DNA of 64,000 bases. It comes from Siphonodentalium dalli. Taxonomy: Eukaryota > Mollusca > Scaphopoda > Gadilida > Siphonodentaliidae. The notes under the pieces are model-generated. The model was not told where the DNA came from and ran no database searches. It saw only the letters and a program-made list of their open reading frames with translations. Below are positions 23,597 through 35,500 of the stretch, one piece after another. The stretch is taken from positions 37,730,732-37,794,731 of the forward strand of contig CP136065.1 of assembly GCA_032622095.1 (NCBI GenBank). Direction: 5' to 3'. The translations under genes and the position numbers were made by a program. Every line of letters begins with the position of its first letter. Position 1 is the first letter of the stretch.

Positions 23597-23767
23597 CTCA
23601 TGAAAACTTGAAAATCACGAAAACTCAAGCCTGATCTTATCATATATCCCTGACTGGAGCTTACTGAATAGCTATTTTCACGATAGACGTCATCATATGT
23701 GGGCGAAGCCAATTTAGCATCAGATGTAAACGGGGTCGGACATTCATTGGAGCCTTTATTCATATCT
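23597..23767 (-). CDS. Candidate internal exon of an unrecognised protein
   Basis: On the minus strand a pyrimidine-rich acceptor (tgtttctatacag, ending 23768) is followed by 171 open bases and a good donor (GTGAGG at 23596-23591). Both junctions are phase-matched (1 + 168 + 2 bases). The peptide includes DMNKGSNECPTPFTSDAKLA, SPTYDDVYRENSYSVSSSQ and RSGLSFRDFQVFM, a polar, serine/tyrosine-rich composition like a cytoplasmic tail. No domain, partner exon or transmembrane segment was found, so this rests on splice signals and composition alone. Confidence 0.3.
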
Positions 23768-25480
23768 CTGTATAGAAACAATGCCCGGTCGTCCGTTTTA
23801 AACTTAATATTGGTGCAGGGTGAGGTGCCCGGCGCTAAACGTCAACATGCAGTGAAACAATCAATGACCATTATATAAATTGTACCCACGATCGGAATAA
23901 TTTACCAGATGTTAGGTATATTATCTTACAACAGAACGCCTGTTACTGTGGTCATGTCTGCACCTGGGCACAACGGTTCGTACTGTCTACGGACGTATGA
24001 CATGCATAAAACTCATTAGTCTGCGCCCTATTGAGATTTGAACATTTAGAGTAATAAAATTTATGTCATGTCGTGAACTTATTTGAACCATTTTGTGGAC
24101 GTCGGAATGTAAACATGCCAATTTGTAAGGGTCACGGTGGCATTCTTGAAACTGTCACACATGTCACAGGTTGTAAAACTCAATGGGTGCATGTATATAT
24201 TAGTTTATTTTCATTTTAACAACAACAACAACAACGTAACAAGATATACACATCCCTGAAACATTAATTTTGTAAATATCAAGATCCAGTTTCGTATATG
24301 TCTTATCCTGAATCTGTAAATTAACTGTCACCTATACATGTACATGTAAAATACAAACTGATTTGAAAATGTCTATGATATATGAACGATAAAATCCTGT
24401 AAAAAGTTGCACATAGTTGAAAGCACGGTGGTCTCAAGCCAAAATTGTCAAACATTATATAAGGGTATTTATAACACGTATAATACGAAATGTCAACAGC
24501 AAGCGTCTCCGTGCACGGCATGTATGCAGGTGTTTGATACTCCAAATCAATTATATCATATTTTGTGGTGATTTGTCATATTATAAAATCACTTTTTCAC
24601 TAGATCCATGATTATATAACGAAAGAATATTTATGGCGATGTTGCCTTATATAACTTTGCCATCAACACCAGTTCTCAGTTGACAAAATCCATGTTTATT
24701 CTTCACAAATCAGTAGTGCATCGACGGCATCTTTGGTCCCTGAATTATTCTCCACGTAATTGACATAGCTAAAATAACCAAGGGACATCTGGCGACATAA
24801 GCGTTTCTGTGGCATCACGTTCCATATAGGGCCTACATGTTCTCGTGTTTTGCATACACCTTAACATTGTACCTATAGTACTATATCACTTGACACTATA
24901 GTAGTACTGTTCGAATTTTGTGAATCCAGTCGTATTTTTCGATTTGAAAACACACCATAAATTTTGCTAGTCATTTTCGTTTTTTCTGACGTCTATACAA
25001 ATAGGTCACAATTTGCTCGGAAGTATACCGTATGTGACAGGAATTGAGTCTGGGAACTTCTTAGTTCGGCTACGGATACGAACAAAATATTTGCTGCACA
25101 TATATGTCCAATTTTAACGGTATACACAGTTAATTTCTCGTTTCGGCAACAACTAATTAATTCATAAATCACATATTTTATCTGTTTGATTTTAGCTTAG
25201 GAATGGGCGTCAAAGTTACATTTTCCAAGTGATTTTCTCCACATTTCTTCTGCCATTGTTGCAGAAGCCATACCAACAATTGTGGTGGCCCCTTTTTTAT
25301 TATAAGACCTACCATCACTGTGTTATGGGATGACGTGTTTACATTGCGCAAGGTAGGGCAACGTATTGTAATACCGGAGAATGTCCGACCCTCTGTTTAT
25401 AAACAACGCCACGTGCTCTCGTTGTTCTATAAATAGCATCATTTCGCTAGACTGAAGAGTCCTATTGTATTCGAAAACCC
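23768..25480. other. Intergenic or intronic DNA, (AAC)n at about 24220
   Basis: Only a short AAC microsatellite (24220-24236) was recognised. No ORF with motif content was found. Confidence 0.45.
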
Positions 25481-25484
25481 TGTG

Positions 25485-25551
25485 CCTACGCATTCTCTTA
25501 TATATGCGAATCTCCCATAGGGGGTCTGTCATATATAAGAGAATACATTGG
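25485..25551. repeat. Hairpin of the GCATTCTCTTATATATGCGA family, member 1
   Basis: The arms are cattctcttatatatgcga and catatataagagaatacatt, around a short CCCATAGGGGG loop. It is the first of seven related hairpins or half-hairpins in the window. Confidence 0.85.
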
Positions 25552-25580
25552 CCCAACAAAATTTACCTTGCCATTGTAAG

Positions 25581-25647
25581 CCAGTGCATTCTCTTATATA
25601 TGCGAAGCTCCCTATGGGAGACTCGCATATTTAACAGAATGCACTGG
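25581..25647. repeat. Hairpin of the GCATTCTCTTATATATGCGA family, member 2
   Basis: The arms are ccagtgcattctcttatata and cagaatgcactgg; the loop is gctccctatgggagact. It lies 30 bases from member 1. Confidence 0.85.
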
Positions 25648-26185
25648 CACATAATGTTTAATGCTGCACCAGCGCAGCTCCCGTCGTGAAAGTGTTTGTT
25701 ACTTTGAGTACATTCATTTTGGCAGGACACATTTTGTATCGTGAAAACCAGTAAGTGTTGTTGTTTGAAGAAGTCCCCAAATCATTGGACGAATGTTATC
25801 TTGACCGACATAATAAACCAATGTTTACTCGATATAGTGCCCTAGCTTTTCAATCAATACACTCGATTGAAACTATAGCCTAGTTTGTGGAATATAATAA
25901 TTGGTGACGTCACAGAATCAGATATAGTCTATATACGACCCAAAGCGTCCGGCTTTGGTTCGTTATAATCCTGATTAATCATGTTGATCGTGGGCCCTAT
26001 GAATGAAGCTGGATTATTACGCCATCTCAGTATGTATATTGGCAAAGGTATTTGGCCGTGTCGTATGATGTGATTCCATAAATATGATTAAAAACGTACT
26101 CGGTATTTGGGTACTCGTTTTGTATGTTATCTGTAATGTCGGTAAGCTAACATTCTGTACAGGTCGGTGCCGCACTGACGCAGTG
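25648..26185. other. Intergenic, no gene recognised
   Basis: No convincing frame, repeat or hairpin was seen. Confidence 0.4.
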
Positions 26186-26340
26186 ATTTCGCTCCGACCA
26201 GTCATGCGTTCAGAATATTTCGCTCCGACCAGTCATGCGTTCAGTATATTTCGCTCCGACCAGACATGCGTTCAGAATATTTCGCTCCGACCACTCATGC
26301 GTTCAGAATATTTCGCTCCGACCAGTTATGCGTTCAAAAT
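26186..26340 (+). repeat. 31-bp minisatellite, 5 copies
   Basis: The unit is atttcgctccgaccagtcat + gcgttcagaat with an exact 31-base period (26186, 26217, 26248, 26279, 26310). It runs through an 89-codon open frame from 26084, but 31 is not a multiple of three, so each unit is read in a different frame, which argues against coding. Confidence 0.95.
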
Positions 26341-27067
26341 ATGTTGTCGCTGATATACGTTGTCGATAGTATACGATGTCGCTAATCCGTAATTCACACC
26401 ACGATTGATGCGAGTTTTGAATAATGGCCTGTCCCGGTAGAATCTTTTCTTCCGCGTTTAGTTTGGTTTTGCGCTCTGGCAGTGGTTGGCTTTTCGCCAC
26501 CACGAAGACATAAACTTGTCTTTGCAGGTGGACACCACTTACATATTAAAGTAGAAGGCAAATACGTGCCTTGTTTGCGCTACAGAAGACAAACACACTT
26601 GCCTCGTTTGTGCCAGATAGATGCGAGCGGTGCCGTTCGTTTTGTTTTGTATTGGTAACTGCACATAACGAAGAATTGTGGTCATTATAGTTTCGGTGCG
26701 ATATTACGATCTACTTGTATTTGTATTAGAAGTATTATATAGGCTAAACACAATTTTACTGCATCATATATAGCACACCACCTGTTATCATGAACATGGC
26801 GACATCCCTGATCATGTCATGAGTCCTTATCCCAGCTACGCCCGCAGAGATCATACTCCACTAGTTCGAAACCTGGGAATGTGTTTATGTTGTTACGGGG
26901 AATTATGTAAGTTTGCCATTGAAAAAACGGCGGAGGTAATATATTTCTTAGTTAATATCTGTTCCTTAATAATGTATTTCACTGTCGGTGAAGCTCCCAA
27001 GCTCCAATATATTATATATATGTCTAATTATATGATCTTGAGGGCGTTACCATTTCTGACTATGGTT
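26341..27067. other. Intergenic, no gene recognised
   Basis: A 94-codon plus frame at 26819-27103 runs into the hairpin region and has no motif. Confidence 0.4.
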
Positions 27068-27190
27068 TCAAGCCTGAGTTTAGTGTACCTGTCATTTGCA
27101 TAATGAGGTCCACATAGGGTGAATTTAGTTACGCTATCCCGCATAGCGGGCTAGCATCACTAAATTCACCCTCTGGAGACCTCATTATGC
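27068..27190. repeat. Hairpin block, inverted copy of 27408-27535
   Basis: It starts caagcctgagtttagtgtac and contains a perfect-looking stem (gtgaatttagttacgctatc / tagcatcactaaattcac) around cccgcatagcggg. The same block, reverse-complemented, lies at 27408-27535, so each arm of the larger inverted repeat itself carries a hairpin. Confidence 0.8.
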
Positions 27191-27349
27191 TTAGGGATTC
27201 TCTGGAAAGTTTTTTATTATCAAAATTTGATAGAAACTTCTTCACATAGATTCTATTTCATTTTCAGTTTAGTTTCTCCATTTTAGTATCCCCAAATTGG
27301 CAGACGACACATTGCATAATCGAGGTTCCCACTGGGTGTACATAACAAT

Positions 27350-28560
27350 ATTCACCTTTTGGGAACTTCAATCTAAATTTGTGTCTCCCATAGCAGATGA
27401 GGCCACGCAGAATGGGGTCCCACGTGGATGAATTTAGTGACGCTAGCCCGCTGAGCGGAGTTGCGTCACTAAATTCATCCTCTGGGGATCTCATTCTGCA
27501 AATGACAGGCACACTAAACTCAGGCTTGTATGGTTTTCTTGTGCGGAAGAAAATGACTGGATGCGTGGGTAGATTGCAGTCGAATTCACAATGCACCGTT
27601 GAATTTTTTTATCTGTGGTATATCGCTCCGACCGACATCTCTCTCGCTCTTGATATATACAGTTTGTGGACATCTGTTTCCTCTTTCATCACCTTTGGTA
27701 TTTCCACCAGTCTGTCTCACAAAACTTGTGGTTTACACGTGTGATATGTACAACAACGTTGTATAAATAGTCTATTTGGTTTATGAATGAAAGTGATACG
27801 GGTTTCTGAAGAAAGCCAAACTGAAGAGTTATCCTGGAGACATTCCCTCCTGTTTACTTGTGTATTCAGATGCCCGCAATAATGTACATCCCTTTCATGG
27901 CACAGGCCCCTCGGGAAAAGTACTAAAATACCATTATAGTCTACAGTGGTATAGTCTATATTGGCATTTTAGTAATTTTCCCCAGGGGCCTGTGTTTCAT
28001 GGCGGGAGCTGCGCTGACGCAACATTAAAGACCCTGTGTCAATACTCTTATATATGCGAATCGACCATAGGTCGCCTCGCATATATAAGAGAATGCATTG
28101 GCCTAACAATTTGTTATCATTTTTTTTATCAATTTTTCTTACATTCTTTAACAATTTTTATCATTTTTTTATCATTATTTATCATTTTTTTCTTACATTC
28201 TTTATCAATTTTTATCATTTTTCTTACATTCTTTAACACTTATATGTAAGGATTAGAGCACAATAATTTTTCTTTACCAGAATCAATCGAGTCGAAGACG
28301 ATACTTATTCTGGTAAAGAACTATTCGCGTGCTCTGACCGACTTAGAGCACAATTGATCCCACATAATGCAATCAACTGGAAATGTGCCGTTAAGCGTGT
28401 TTTGACCACGACGCACAATCCGTGCGCTGGCCGCGATTGGACACAATAGCCCGTTAGCCACGCCAACAACGTGATTAACATGAACTGATCGCCGTTGAAT
28501 GTGAATAGATATGTCCGAAACAACACGGACTGGTCCCACTTTGAAGCGCCCGTGCGATTT
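27350..28560. repeat. 1.2-kb hairpin-rich duplicated segment, copy A
   Basis: Collinear and close to identical with 62838-64000. Hairpins within it: 27410-27497 (gatgaatttagtgacgctag / gttgcgtcactaaattcatc), 27896-28001 (ggcacaggcccct / aggggcctgtg), 28040-28102 (TATATAAGAGAATGCATT family) and 28250-28340 (tttaccagaat / attctggtaaa inside agagcac / gtgctct). A T-rich stretch with repeated cttacattctttaacaattt follows the third. A minus-strand open frame (27264-27596) includes the 27410 hairpin and is shared with copy B. No known protein was recognised. Confidence 0.8.
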
Positions 28561-29339
28561 GTCTGTTATGAGTTAGGTGTGCCTAACGGTGGGATTATCA
28601 CTGAACTATTCCTTCGCCAGCCTTGGGAATTGATGTGCTTTACCAAAATTCAGGGAACGATTGCAACGATGGGATTGCGCTCTAAAAAAATCAATCAATT
28701 TTTTCTTACATTCTTTAACAACTTTTATCATTCTTGGTCATTATGTCTTACATTCTTTAACATTTTTTTCATTAGTTCTTACATTTTTTAACAATTATAA
28801 AAAATAATATAAAATTTGTTAGGCCAATGCATTCTCTTATATATGCGAGGAGACCTATATATACGTTTGGAAAGCTTGCGGATTTTCTAGGTTCCATACG
28901 AAAATGATTTCCGTTGCCATGGTAACATATTTGTTACAATGCGTACTTGTTACCATGTTCTCACCACTTCCGGTTACTATAACACGCCTATAATCAGATC
29001 CTTCAATCCACATACCCCTTCTGCGTGCATGTGACACTCTCCTATAATGACAGTCCGTGTGTCCAAATGTAAAGCATTCCACAATTTGTATGATGATACT
29101 CGGTCTTGTAATAGAGCATTTCAGCACGTTTCTGTAATCGACCGTTATAAAACCGTTATGGGATCAGAAACAAATAGTCACTGATCACGTCTATATTTCA
29201 CCAAATCCGCAGCAGTCCTTCGTATTCATGCACGAAGGGTACATTGTTCTATACTTAGGTTACGTTCAGACAATGAAATTTTCATGGTTATTTTTATGTA
29301 ATTAATGGAATGTGTCTATATTGAGCTAAGATATGAACG
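28561..29339. repeat. T-rich repeats and half-hairpin, otherwise unassigned
   Basis: At 28695-28800 the phrase cttacattctttaaca recurs, and at 28820-28862 one arm of the cattctcttatatatgcgag family appears with a broken partner. From 28865 to 29339 nothing was recognised. Confidence 0.5.
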
Positions 29340-29351
29340 ACTAGTCATCAT

Positions 29352-30236
29352 CGCCTTATAAAGTCAAAAGGGACGTAAGTCGGTTTTTGTTTAGCAAAAT
29401 CGTATTTACAACCGCAAACACTTCCTTCTCCATCATCGCTTCAGCTTGTGCCAAGCCGTCGCACCTCTCAGTCATAACCTGATAAGATATTTTACTTTGA
29501 CTTTCTTGTTGATCTGCAGTGAAATAATAGCCAGAGGTATCTTTTGATATTAAAACGTCTTATCTTGACAACAAATTCAACGCAATAGCTCTGGCAAAAA
29601 GTCGTACAACAGCTGTTTGCTGGATCAATAGCATCATATGTGACCCGCCATATCAAATCCAGTCGTAAGTCGGTATTTTTTTTACCCTGTGCCAATGCAT
29701 TCTCTTATATATAAGAGAATGCATTGGCCTAACAATTTTTTACAATTTTAATAATTTGTTCTTGTATTCTTTAACAATTTTATAATTTCACCCATGCAGA
29801 GCCCCAGACAAACATGAGCAGACGACACTCTTCTATATTCTTCTATATATGTGTGGGGCTCACTGCAGGGTAATGGATGTTTTTTTTATTTTATGTCCTA
29901 AAAATTGTAAGAAACATTTATTTTTAAAAAATGATAAAAAATTGTTAGGCCAATGCATTCTCTAATATATGCGAGGCGACCTATGGTCGACTCGCATATA
30001 TAAGAGAATACATTGGCACAGGGTAAAAAAAATCCCGACTTACGAGTGGATTTGATATGGCGGGTCACATATTAGATCGGCTGTGGATCAAGTTATATAT
30101 TATTATAAAGTTGCTTTGCCGCTATGCAGACATTAGTTACACATTATGAACAGTCGAATTTAAATATATAGATTTTTCCCTCTCCTGAAAAATTACCAAG
30201 ATCGACTTACGTCCTTTTCATTGTAATATAAGACGA
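29352..30236. mobile_element. 0.9-kb foldback element built around TATATAAGAGAATGCATT hairpins
   Basis: The outer arms are cgccttataaagtcaaaagg + gacgtaagtc (29352) and gacttacgtccttttcattg (30203). The inner arms are gtgacccgccatatcaaatc (29637) and gatttgatatggcgggtcac (30050), continuing into taccctgtgccaatgcattc and its complement. Two small palindromes sit inside: 29691-29728 (a 38-base exact palindrome) and 29949-30016. No protein was identified, so the class is unknown. Confidence 0.75.
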
Positions 30237-31655
30237 CGTTATAAAATGGTTGGACAACACTGTTTACTACATGATCAGTGATATCTCTATAATTTCACAA
30301 TATTCTATAACCGACGTTTGTAGGAAGTTTGACTGCTTACGTGCACTGCATATCTTGCAAGAATAAATTGTGCGATCCGTATATATAGCAAGCCAGGACA
30401 CTCGAAGACAAACGCATACCCAATCAAACAATGTACAATATATCGTTTGTGATCGAAGAATTGCATAAAGAATTTCCAAGCATTTTTGCCAGCTACGTGG
30501 ACGTACCATTAGAGATTGTCTCATGCATGATAGACGCCGTCCTGTGTTCATCTTGTGTTAAGGTTCTCATCATGTGTGGGTTCTACAGTGACAGTCTAGG
30601 TATGCAGTCACTTGTGTTCGATGGGAATGCGAATAGTTCTTTACAGTGTTCGATTCGATTAATTCTGGTAAAGAACTATTAGTATGCTCTAGTCCATACT
30701 TATATACTTCTCTACACCTCTAATTTATAAGGTCATAGGGTCCCCACCCATTGTACCTGAAATCGTCATCCAACGGAAACTGACAAAAACTATACACACT
30801 CATGAATTCCTCATGTGAAATTCATTGTTTTATATATCTTAATTGAATATTGTGATGTCATATATATATCTTTTACTCTGAAATATCTATATTGAATTGA
30901 ATAGTAAATGGACGCAAAACAAAACAACACAACAACCCTCCAAATCGACGATTGTTCACTTCGAATAGCTCGGCCAGAGCATCGACAGTTAAAGATGATT
31001 AACTCTATTCGACAAATGAAGAACAGAGACTGTGCGGAGTGATCTATCAACTCTTGGTTCCATAACACGTAACTAAATCAGCTACCATGGGCCACGATAG
31101 TTATGTGAAACACTCCGTCGGGGTCATCGAAAGGGAAAAGAGAATAAAATATTAATTTAATAAATTCTATATCCAAATTGGCAGCACACAACTTCATTCT
31201 TGATATAAACAATATTTATTCCATATAATTCAAAAAATGTATAGTACAAAATATGATGTACGGATATTGCTTGTATGGAGGGGATCCGACATCATCTTAT
31301 GGGGTTCGTTTCCGATTATGTGTGAATAAGCCCACACTATGAGAATGCTTACATAATATTAGGTAATGATGTTCATGATAATTTTAGAAGATCGTTGGTA
31401 TATCATAAATGTATTTATGTTACTCAGCTACTCACAGTGTGGGCTGGATCGATAGATATATCAAAATGTTTTATTTGTTTCATACGGAGTAATAGAAAGA
31501 AATATAATTTTAAATAGATTTGGTATAGCGGGCACGAAGTATAGATCGGTATGGGCAAGAGTGTGAGTTGATATATCAAACGTTTGGATGTGTCTGATAT
31601 GCAGTATATATAGGGAGGAGAGATGTGGCGTGTAAATGATAAGATATTGCTTTTA
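30237..31655. other. Intergenic; a piece of the 28.3-kb hairpin at 30620-30690
   Basis: aatagttctttaca...taattctggtaaagaactat at 30630-30680 repeats the stem of the 28250-28340 hairpin, with agtatgctct following. An 83-codon plus frame from 30431 ends in it and has no recognised domain. Confidence 0.4.
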
Positions 31656-32092
31656 GGTTACAATACACCAAATACAAATTAGTAGAGTGATTTCCCCTGG
31701 GATCAGCATAAAAAAAATTCTGGCAGCTGAATGGTCAATGATACATGGATGAAAAGTGCACGAAAAAATGCACAGATGTGTTTCCCGTCGAGAAACATCA
31801 AATATAACCACATGGTAAATGGTTATGGCTGTGCAAGTGGCGAATAATTTATGGGAGGTGTTTGTGTTTTTTTCGATGTCATTTTTTTCACAATTTTAAG
31901 GGTAGTGTGACGTTTGTCAAGCTCCAGTGTGATCTACCATGTTAACAAGTACTTTTTTGCACATTTCTGTGTGTCTAAAAGGACGTTCTTTAATTTCAAA
32001 TACTCGTGCAGGGTCAAAGCTTTGCAACGAATATAGGCCAGCGGGATTTGTTAACACTGAGGCCTATGTAAATCATTTGGTGTATTGTAACC
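31656..32092 (+). mobile_element. MITE with 18-bp TIRs, copy A (437 bp)
   Basis: The termini are GGTTACAATACACCAAAT and its exact reverse complement. TA lies on both sides (31654-31655 and 32093-32094), consistent with a Tc1/mariner-type target duplication. It is nearly identical to copy B apart from 14 bases missing after cccctggga, so the two are recent relatives. Confidence 0.85.
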
Positions 32093-32973
32093 TATAGTGA
32101 AAAATGGTCGTTTTTCAGATTTCTGCTCTGAAACAAGTCCCGTGCTTATTATGCCCATGAAACAAATTGGAGACATAAAGCACGCGATACGACAGCTTAT
32201 TTGGCGCCGGAGCCGTCCAATAAAATTACAAATTAACCCCTCTGATGCTATTTCTGCTTCTCGTTGTAGAACCGAAAATTACCATTTTCGACATATTTTT
32301 GGGCCCAATGGTGTCCCTTTAATGAATGTGAGACCATATTTGTTGGCGTCCGACATCCTAGATGAACGACAAGGCAGATTTGTCGGGTTTGGGCACGACA
32401 TGAGAGTAAAGCGTGACGTCAGATGGACCATACCCTAAAATGTGATGCAAAATCGGACCCGATTCGGGTCAAACTAAGTTGAATTGCCCCTGTTAGATGA
32501 CAGGTTGACAAAAAAGCCTACCATGGAAGTTTGCAGAAATGGTTCGACTATCCAACGCGCACAAATTTCGGCCAATAAATATATTCTTGTGACGGGACAA
32601 TTTTGATTTTCTGTCGATATTTTTCGAAAATTGTGTAGGTGCGCCCAATGTGAAACCTAAGTGCGCCCAATTCGCCTAGCGAATCGTATGGCATATTTTC
32701 TGGAAGTGGCATCTACAAGCTATCAGATCGACAACCTGTATGTACATCGTCATTGTTTACTTTGCCAATATTCAGCTAAAATGAAAAAAAATTGACATTC
32801 AAGTCAAAGTAATTTGTTTGCAAATTCAGCTATGGGTGGTGACAGAAAAGGGTTAATAAAGTAAGAACACAGACATATTTCGAATAAAATTTATTTATTT
32901 GGACGTGGGTATATAAATGGACGCAATATAACATCATTTGGGCGACTTTCTTTACCTTCCAGTGATCACTATA
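32093..32973. other. 0.88-kb segment bracketed by two direct MITE copies
   Basis: It begins tatagtga and ends tcactata, an 8-base inverted pair directly against the MITE ends, so the bracketed segment may be an element in its own right or part of a composite. A 113-codon plus frame (32097-32438) contains ETSPVLIMPMKQIGDIKHAI and HIFGPNGVPLMNVRPYLLAS. I do not recognise it. The remainder is AT-rich. Confidence 0.4.
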
Positions 32974-33424
32974 GGTTACAATACACCAAATACAAATTAG
33001 TAGAGTGATTTCCCCTGGGACCCCCAAGCTAGGATCAGCATAAAAACAATTCTGGCAGCTGAATGGTCAATGATACATGGATGAAAAGTGCACGAAAAAA
33101 TGCACAGATGTGTTTCCCGTCGAGAAACATCAAATATAACCACATGGTAAATGGTTATGGCTGTGCAAGTGGCGAATAATTTATGGGAGGTGTTTGTGTT
33201 TTTTTCGATGTCATTTTTTTCACAATTTTAAGGGTAGTGTGACGTTTGTCAAGCTCCAGTGTGATCTACCATGTTAACAAGTACTTTTTTGCACATTTCT
33301 GTGTGTCTAAAAGGACGTTCTTTAATTTCAAATACTCGTGCAGGGTCAAAGCTTTGCAACGAATATAGGCCAGCGGGATTTGTTAACACTGAGGCCTATG
33401 TAAATCATTTGGTGTATTGTAACC
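32974..33424 (+). mobile_element. MITE with 18-bp TIRs, copy B (451 bp)
   Basis: Same termini and orientation as copy A. TA precedes the left end (32972-32973), but TT follows the right end. It holds 14 bases (cccccaagctagg region) missing from copy A and also present in the eroded copy at 2850, so copy B is the fuller form. Confidence 0.85.
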
Positions 33425-33549
33425 TTTAGCTATACACTAATTCTAACTTCATTATTGCGTATATGTTATATGCAGCGACTGTCACTGTCGTGTGAAAACG
33501 TAACGCACTAGGCGATATGTGAGGTTAGCAGATGCGTTAGATGTCGACG

Positions 33550-33600
33550 TTGGACAAAGTTTGGCCAACGTTGGTCATAGTGTGGAGAAATCGGTCGATT
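33550..33600. repeat. Short CAACGTTGG-type patch
   Basis: tcgacgttgg...ttggccaacgttggtc resembles the much longer CAACGTTGG block at 39180-39440. Confidence 0.4.
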
Positions 33601-33708
33601 ACGTGATTGTAACGTCATTCTTAACAGGCCGCGTGTTTCTTTTTCAAATAACACTTTGGTTTATTGACTGAACTTTGCATTTGTGTTCTGAGTGAGCTTC
33701 TCGGTTTA

Positions 33709-33776
33709 ATGGCTTATTATTTGGATAATGCCCCACGGAACACCATTACCAGCTATAGGGATCCGAAGAAGTACCG
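33709..33776 (+). CDS. Candidate first coding exon of an unrecognised gene
   Basis: ATG at 33709 opens MAYYLDNAPRNTITSYRDPK + KYR and runs into a consensus donor (CCG|GTAAGTACTT) at 33777, ending in phase 2. The first downstream block with a matching acceptor phase is 37666-37936. The peptide has no recognised domain. Upstream there is no clear promoter element. The call rests on the donor and a clean short frame, and could be chance. Confidence 0.3.
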
Positions 33777-35500
33777 GTAAGTACTTTAGTTGAGAATATC
33801 ATGCCGAATAACTTGGAATTTCAACGATAAGCGTGCGTCGTCGGATTCATTTCCTCCACAACCCAAAGTTTGAATCTGAAGTCTAACCCTTCAATTCTCA
33901 GAATCGAAAAACAAATAAATGTATGTCAGTTTCGTGTGATGGCATCCGGCTGTATGAGGAAGAAAATGTCATCCTAATTACTACCTACATTTCACGATCC
34001 ATGTGTGATAATGCATGGATGTAGGGAAATGGTAGGGGTGTTGCACGGGTGTCTCACACCCCCCACCAACCATAACTTTGGTCAAAGATGTCAACAGTTG
34101 GATATTTCATACATGACACAACATTAATTGGAACTTTCGCACGGTCGCACCAACAATATTATATAATATAGGTTGAGATTGTTCTCGTAGTTTGATTTTC
34201 CAACAATTATTAATTGCATATATATAGTCCTACTTTTATTAATTTTTTGTACTGAAATGGCATCAGTTGGAAATTTTACGACCTTAGGGTGGGGGGGTCT
34301 CAAGTTGGAAATTGGAATTCTTGAGGCCAGTCTAGATGTTAGGAGTTTGTAATTTTCAGGTTCGGATCTCAAAATATTCTCAGTGTATTCCGTTCCTCTT
34401 CTGGTTGTGGCAACAATACTATTGATCCATTTAGAATAATGCTACCATCCAGGCTGTGAGGGACCAGTAACTGTTGGGGAAATCAAACCCCAAGGGGGGA
34501 GTGCAGTTGAAAATTCCAAGGTTGATACCCCTCCCAACGCGGAAACCCATCTAGCCACGTCCCTGCTCATGAATTCCCATGGATAATGGCCATGGAAAGT
34601 ATTTACCAGAGAATATGACGCCAATGTATCAATATTTTGTGTATTTGTCAACCAGGTCATTCTTGTATGATTACCAGTGCATACTTAATCGGATGTGGGC
34701 TTCTATTGAGGGGTGAAAGGGTCTATCTGCTCTTTCGAGTATGATTCCCGGGGAAGTTTTCAGTTTATGAAATATGTTGCACCCCCCCCCCCCCCCGCTT
34801 TGGATTGAAACTTTCCAACCGGCACCGAGGCTTTCCAACTGTTGGAAATTTCCAAATTTAATAAGACTGGAACATTTCCAAATGGTGTTCATTTCAGACA
34901 ACAATTTTTACTAAAGTCTAAAAGTTGAAAAAATATGATACAATGCACTGGCTCTTGTGGGATCTGTGCAATTTTATTAAGGAACTGGTTGACAGTTTTG
35001 CTAGAATTTGACACCGACGAGAATAAGCAGTACGTAGGCTTAGCGAGTTTTGGGAAGCCGTGACCAATTTGTTGATTGAGACGATCCTGGGTATTGGGTA
35101 TAAGATAATTGGGTGAATATCTGAAAAGTGTACAATTTGATGTTACAACCATTGGTCCTATAATTACAGAAGTTTATGCAACTGGAGAAAACCAAATAAA
35201 ACTTTTTTCTAGGTACCATGATAATTAGGGTGATATTCAGACAAAAAAAAACTGAACCAAAGTCTGAGCTGTTGGATTTTTACAGAGCCTGCAGAGTCCA
35301 TTTCATGAATTTCTGAATGTTACTTTTCTACATTGAACAGTATAGACTATATTTTTTCCCTGAAGAGATCAGATAAATCTCACATATTCAATCCTATTTG
35401 AGTCCACGAAACTTGAACAAAAACGACTATAACTGGAATATGGACTTTCTTCATTTAAACTTGAAAATATAGATCTCATTGCTCATGTTACAAATTTCTG

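Noticed and set aside
26186-26340. CRISPR-like regular repeats
   Set aside because: The whole 31-bp unit repeats with no unique spacers, in animal DNA, so it is a minisatellite.
27860-28249. 129-codon frame ending in repeated FLSLFIIF peptides
   Set aside because: The C-terminal half is the T-rich hairpin spacer, and the same reading appears at 63.35 kb only because the DNA is duplicated.
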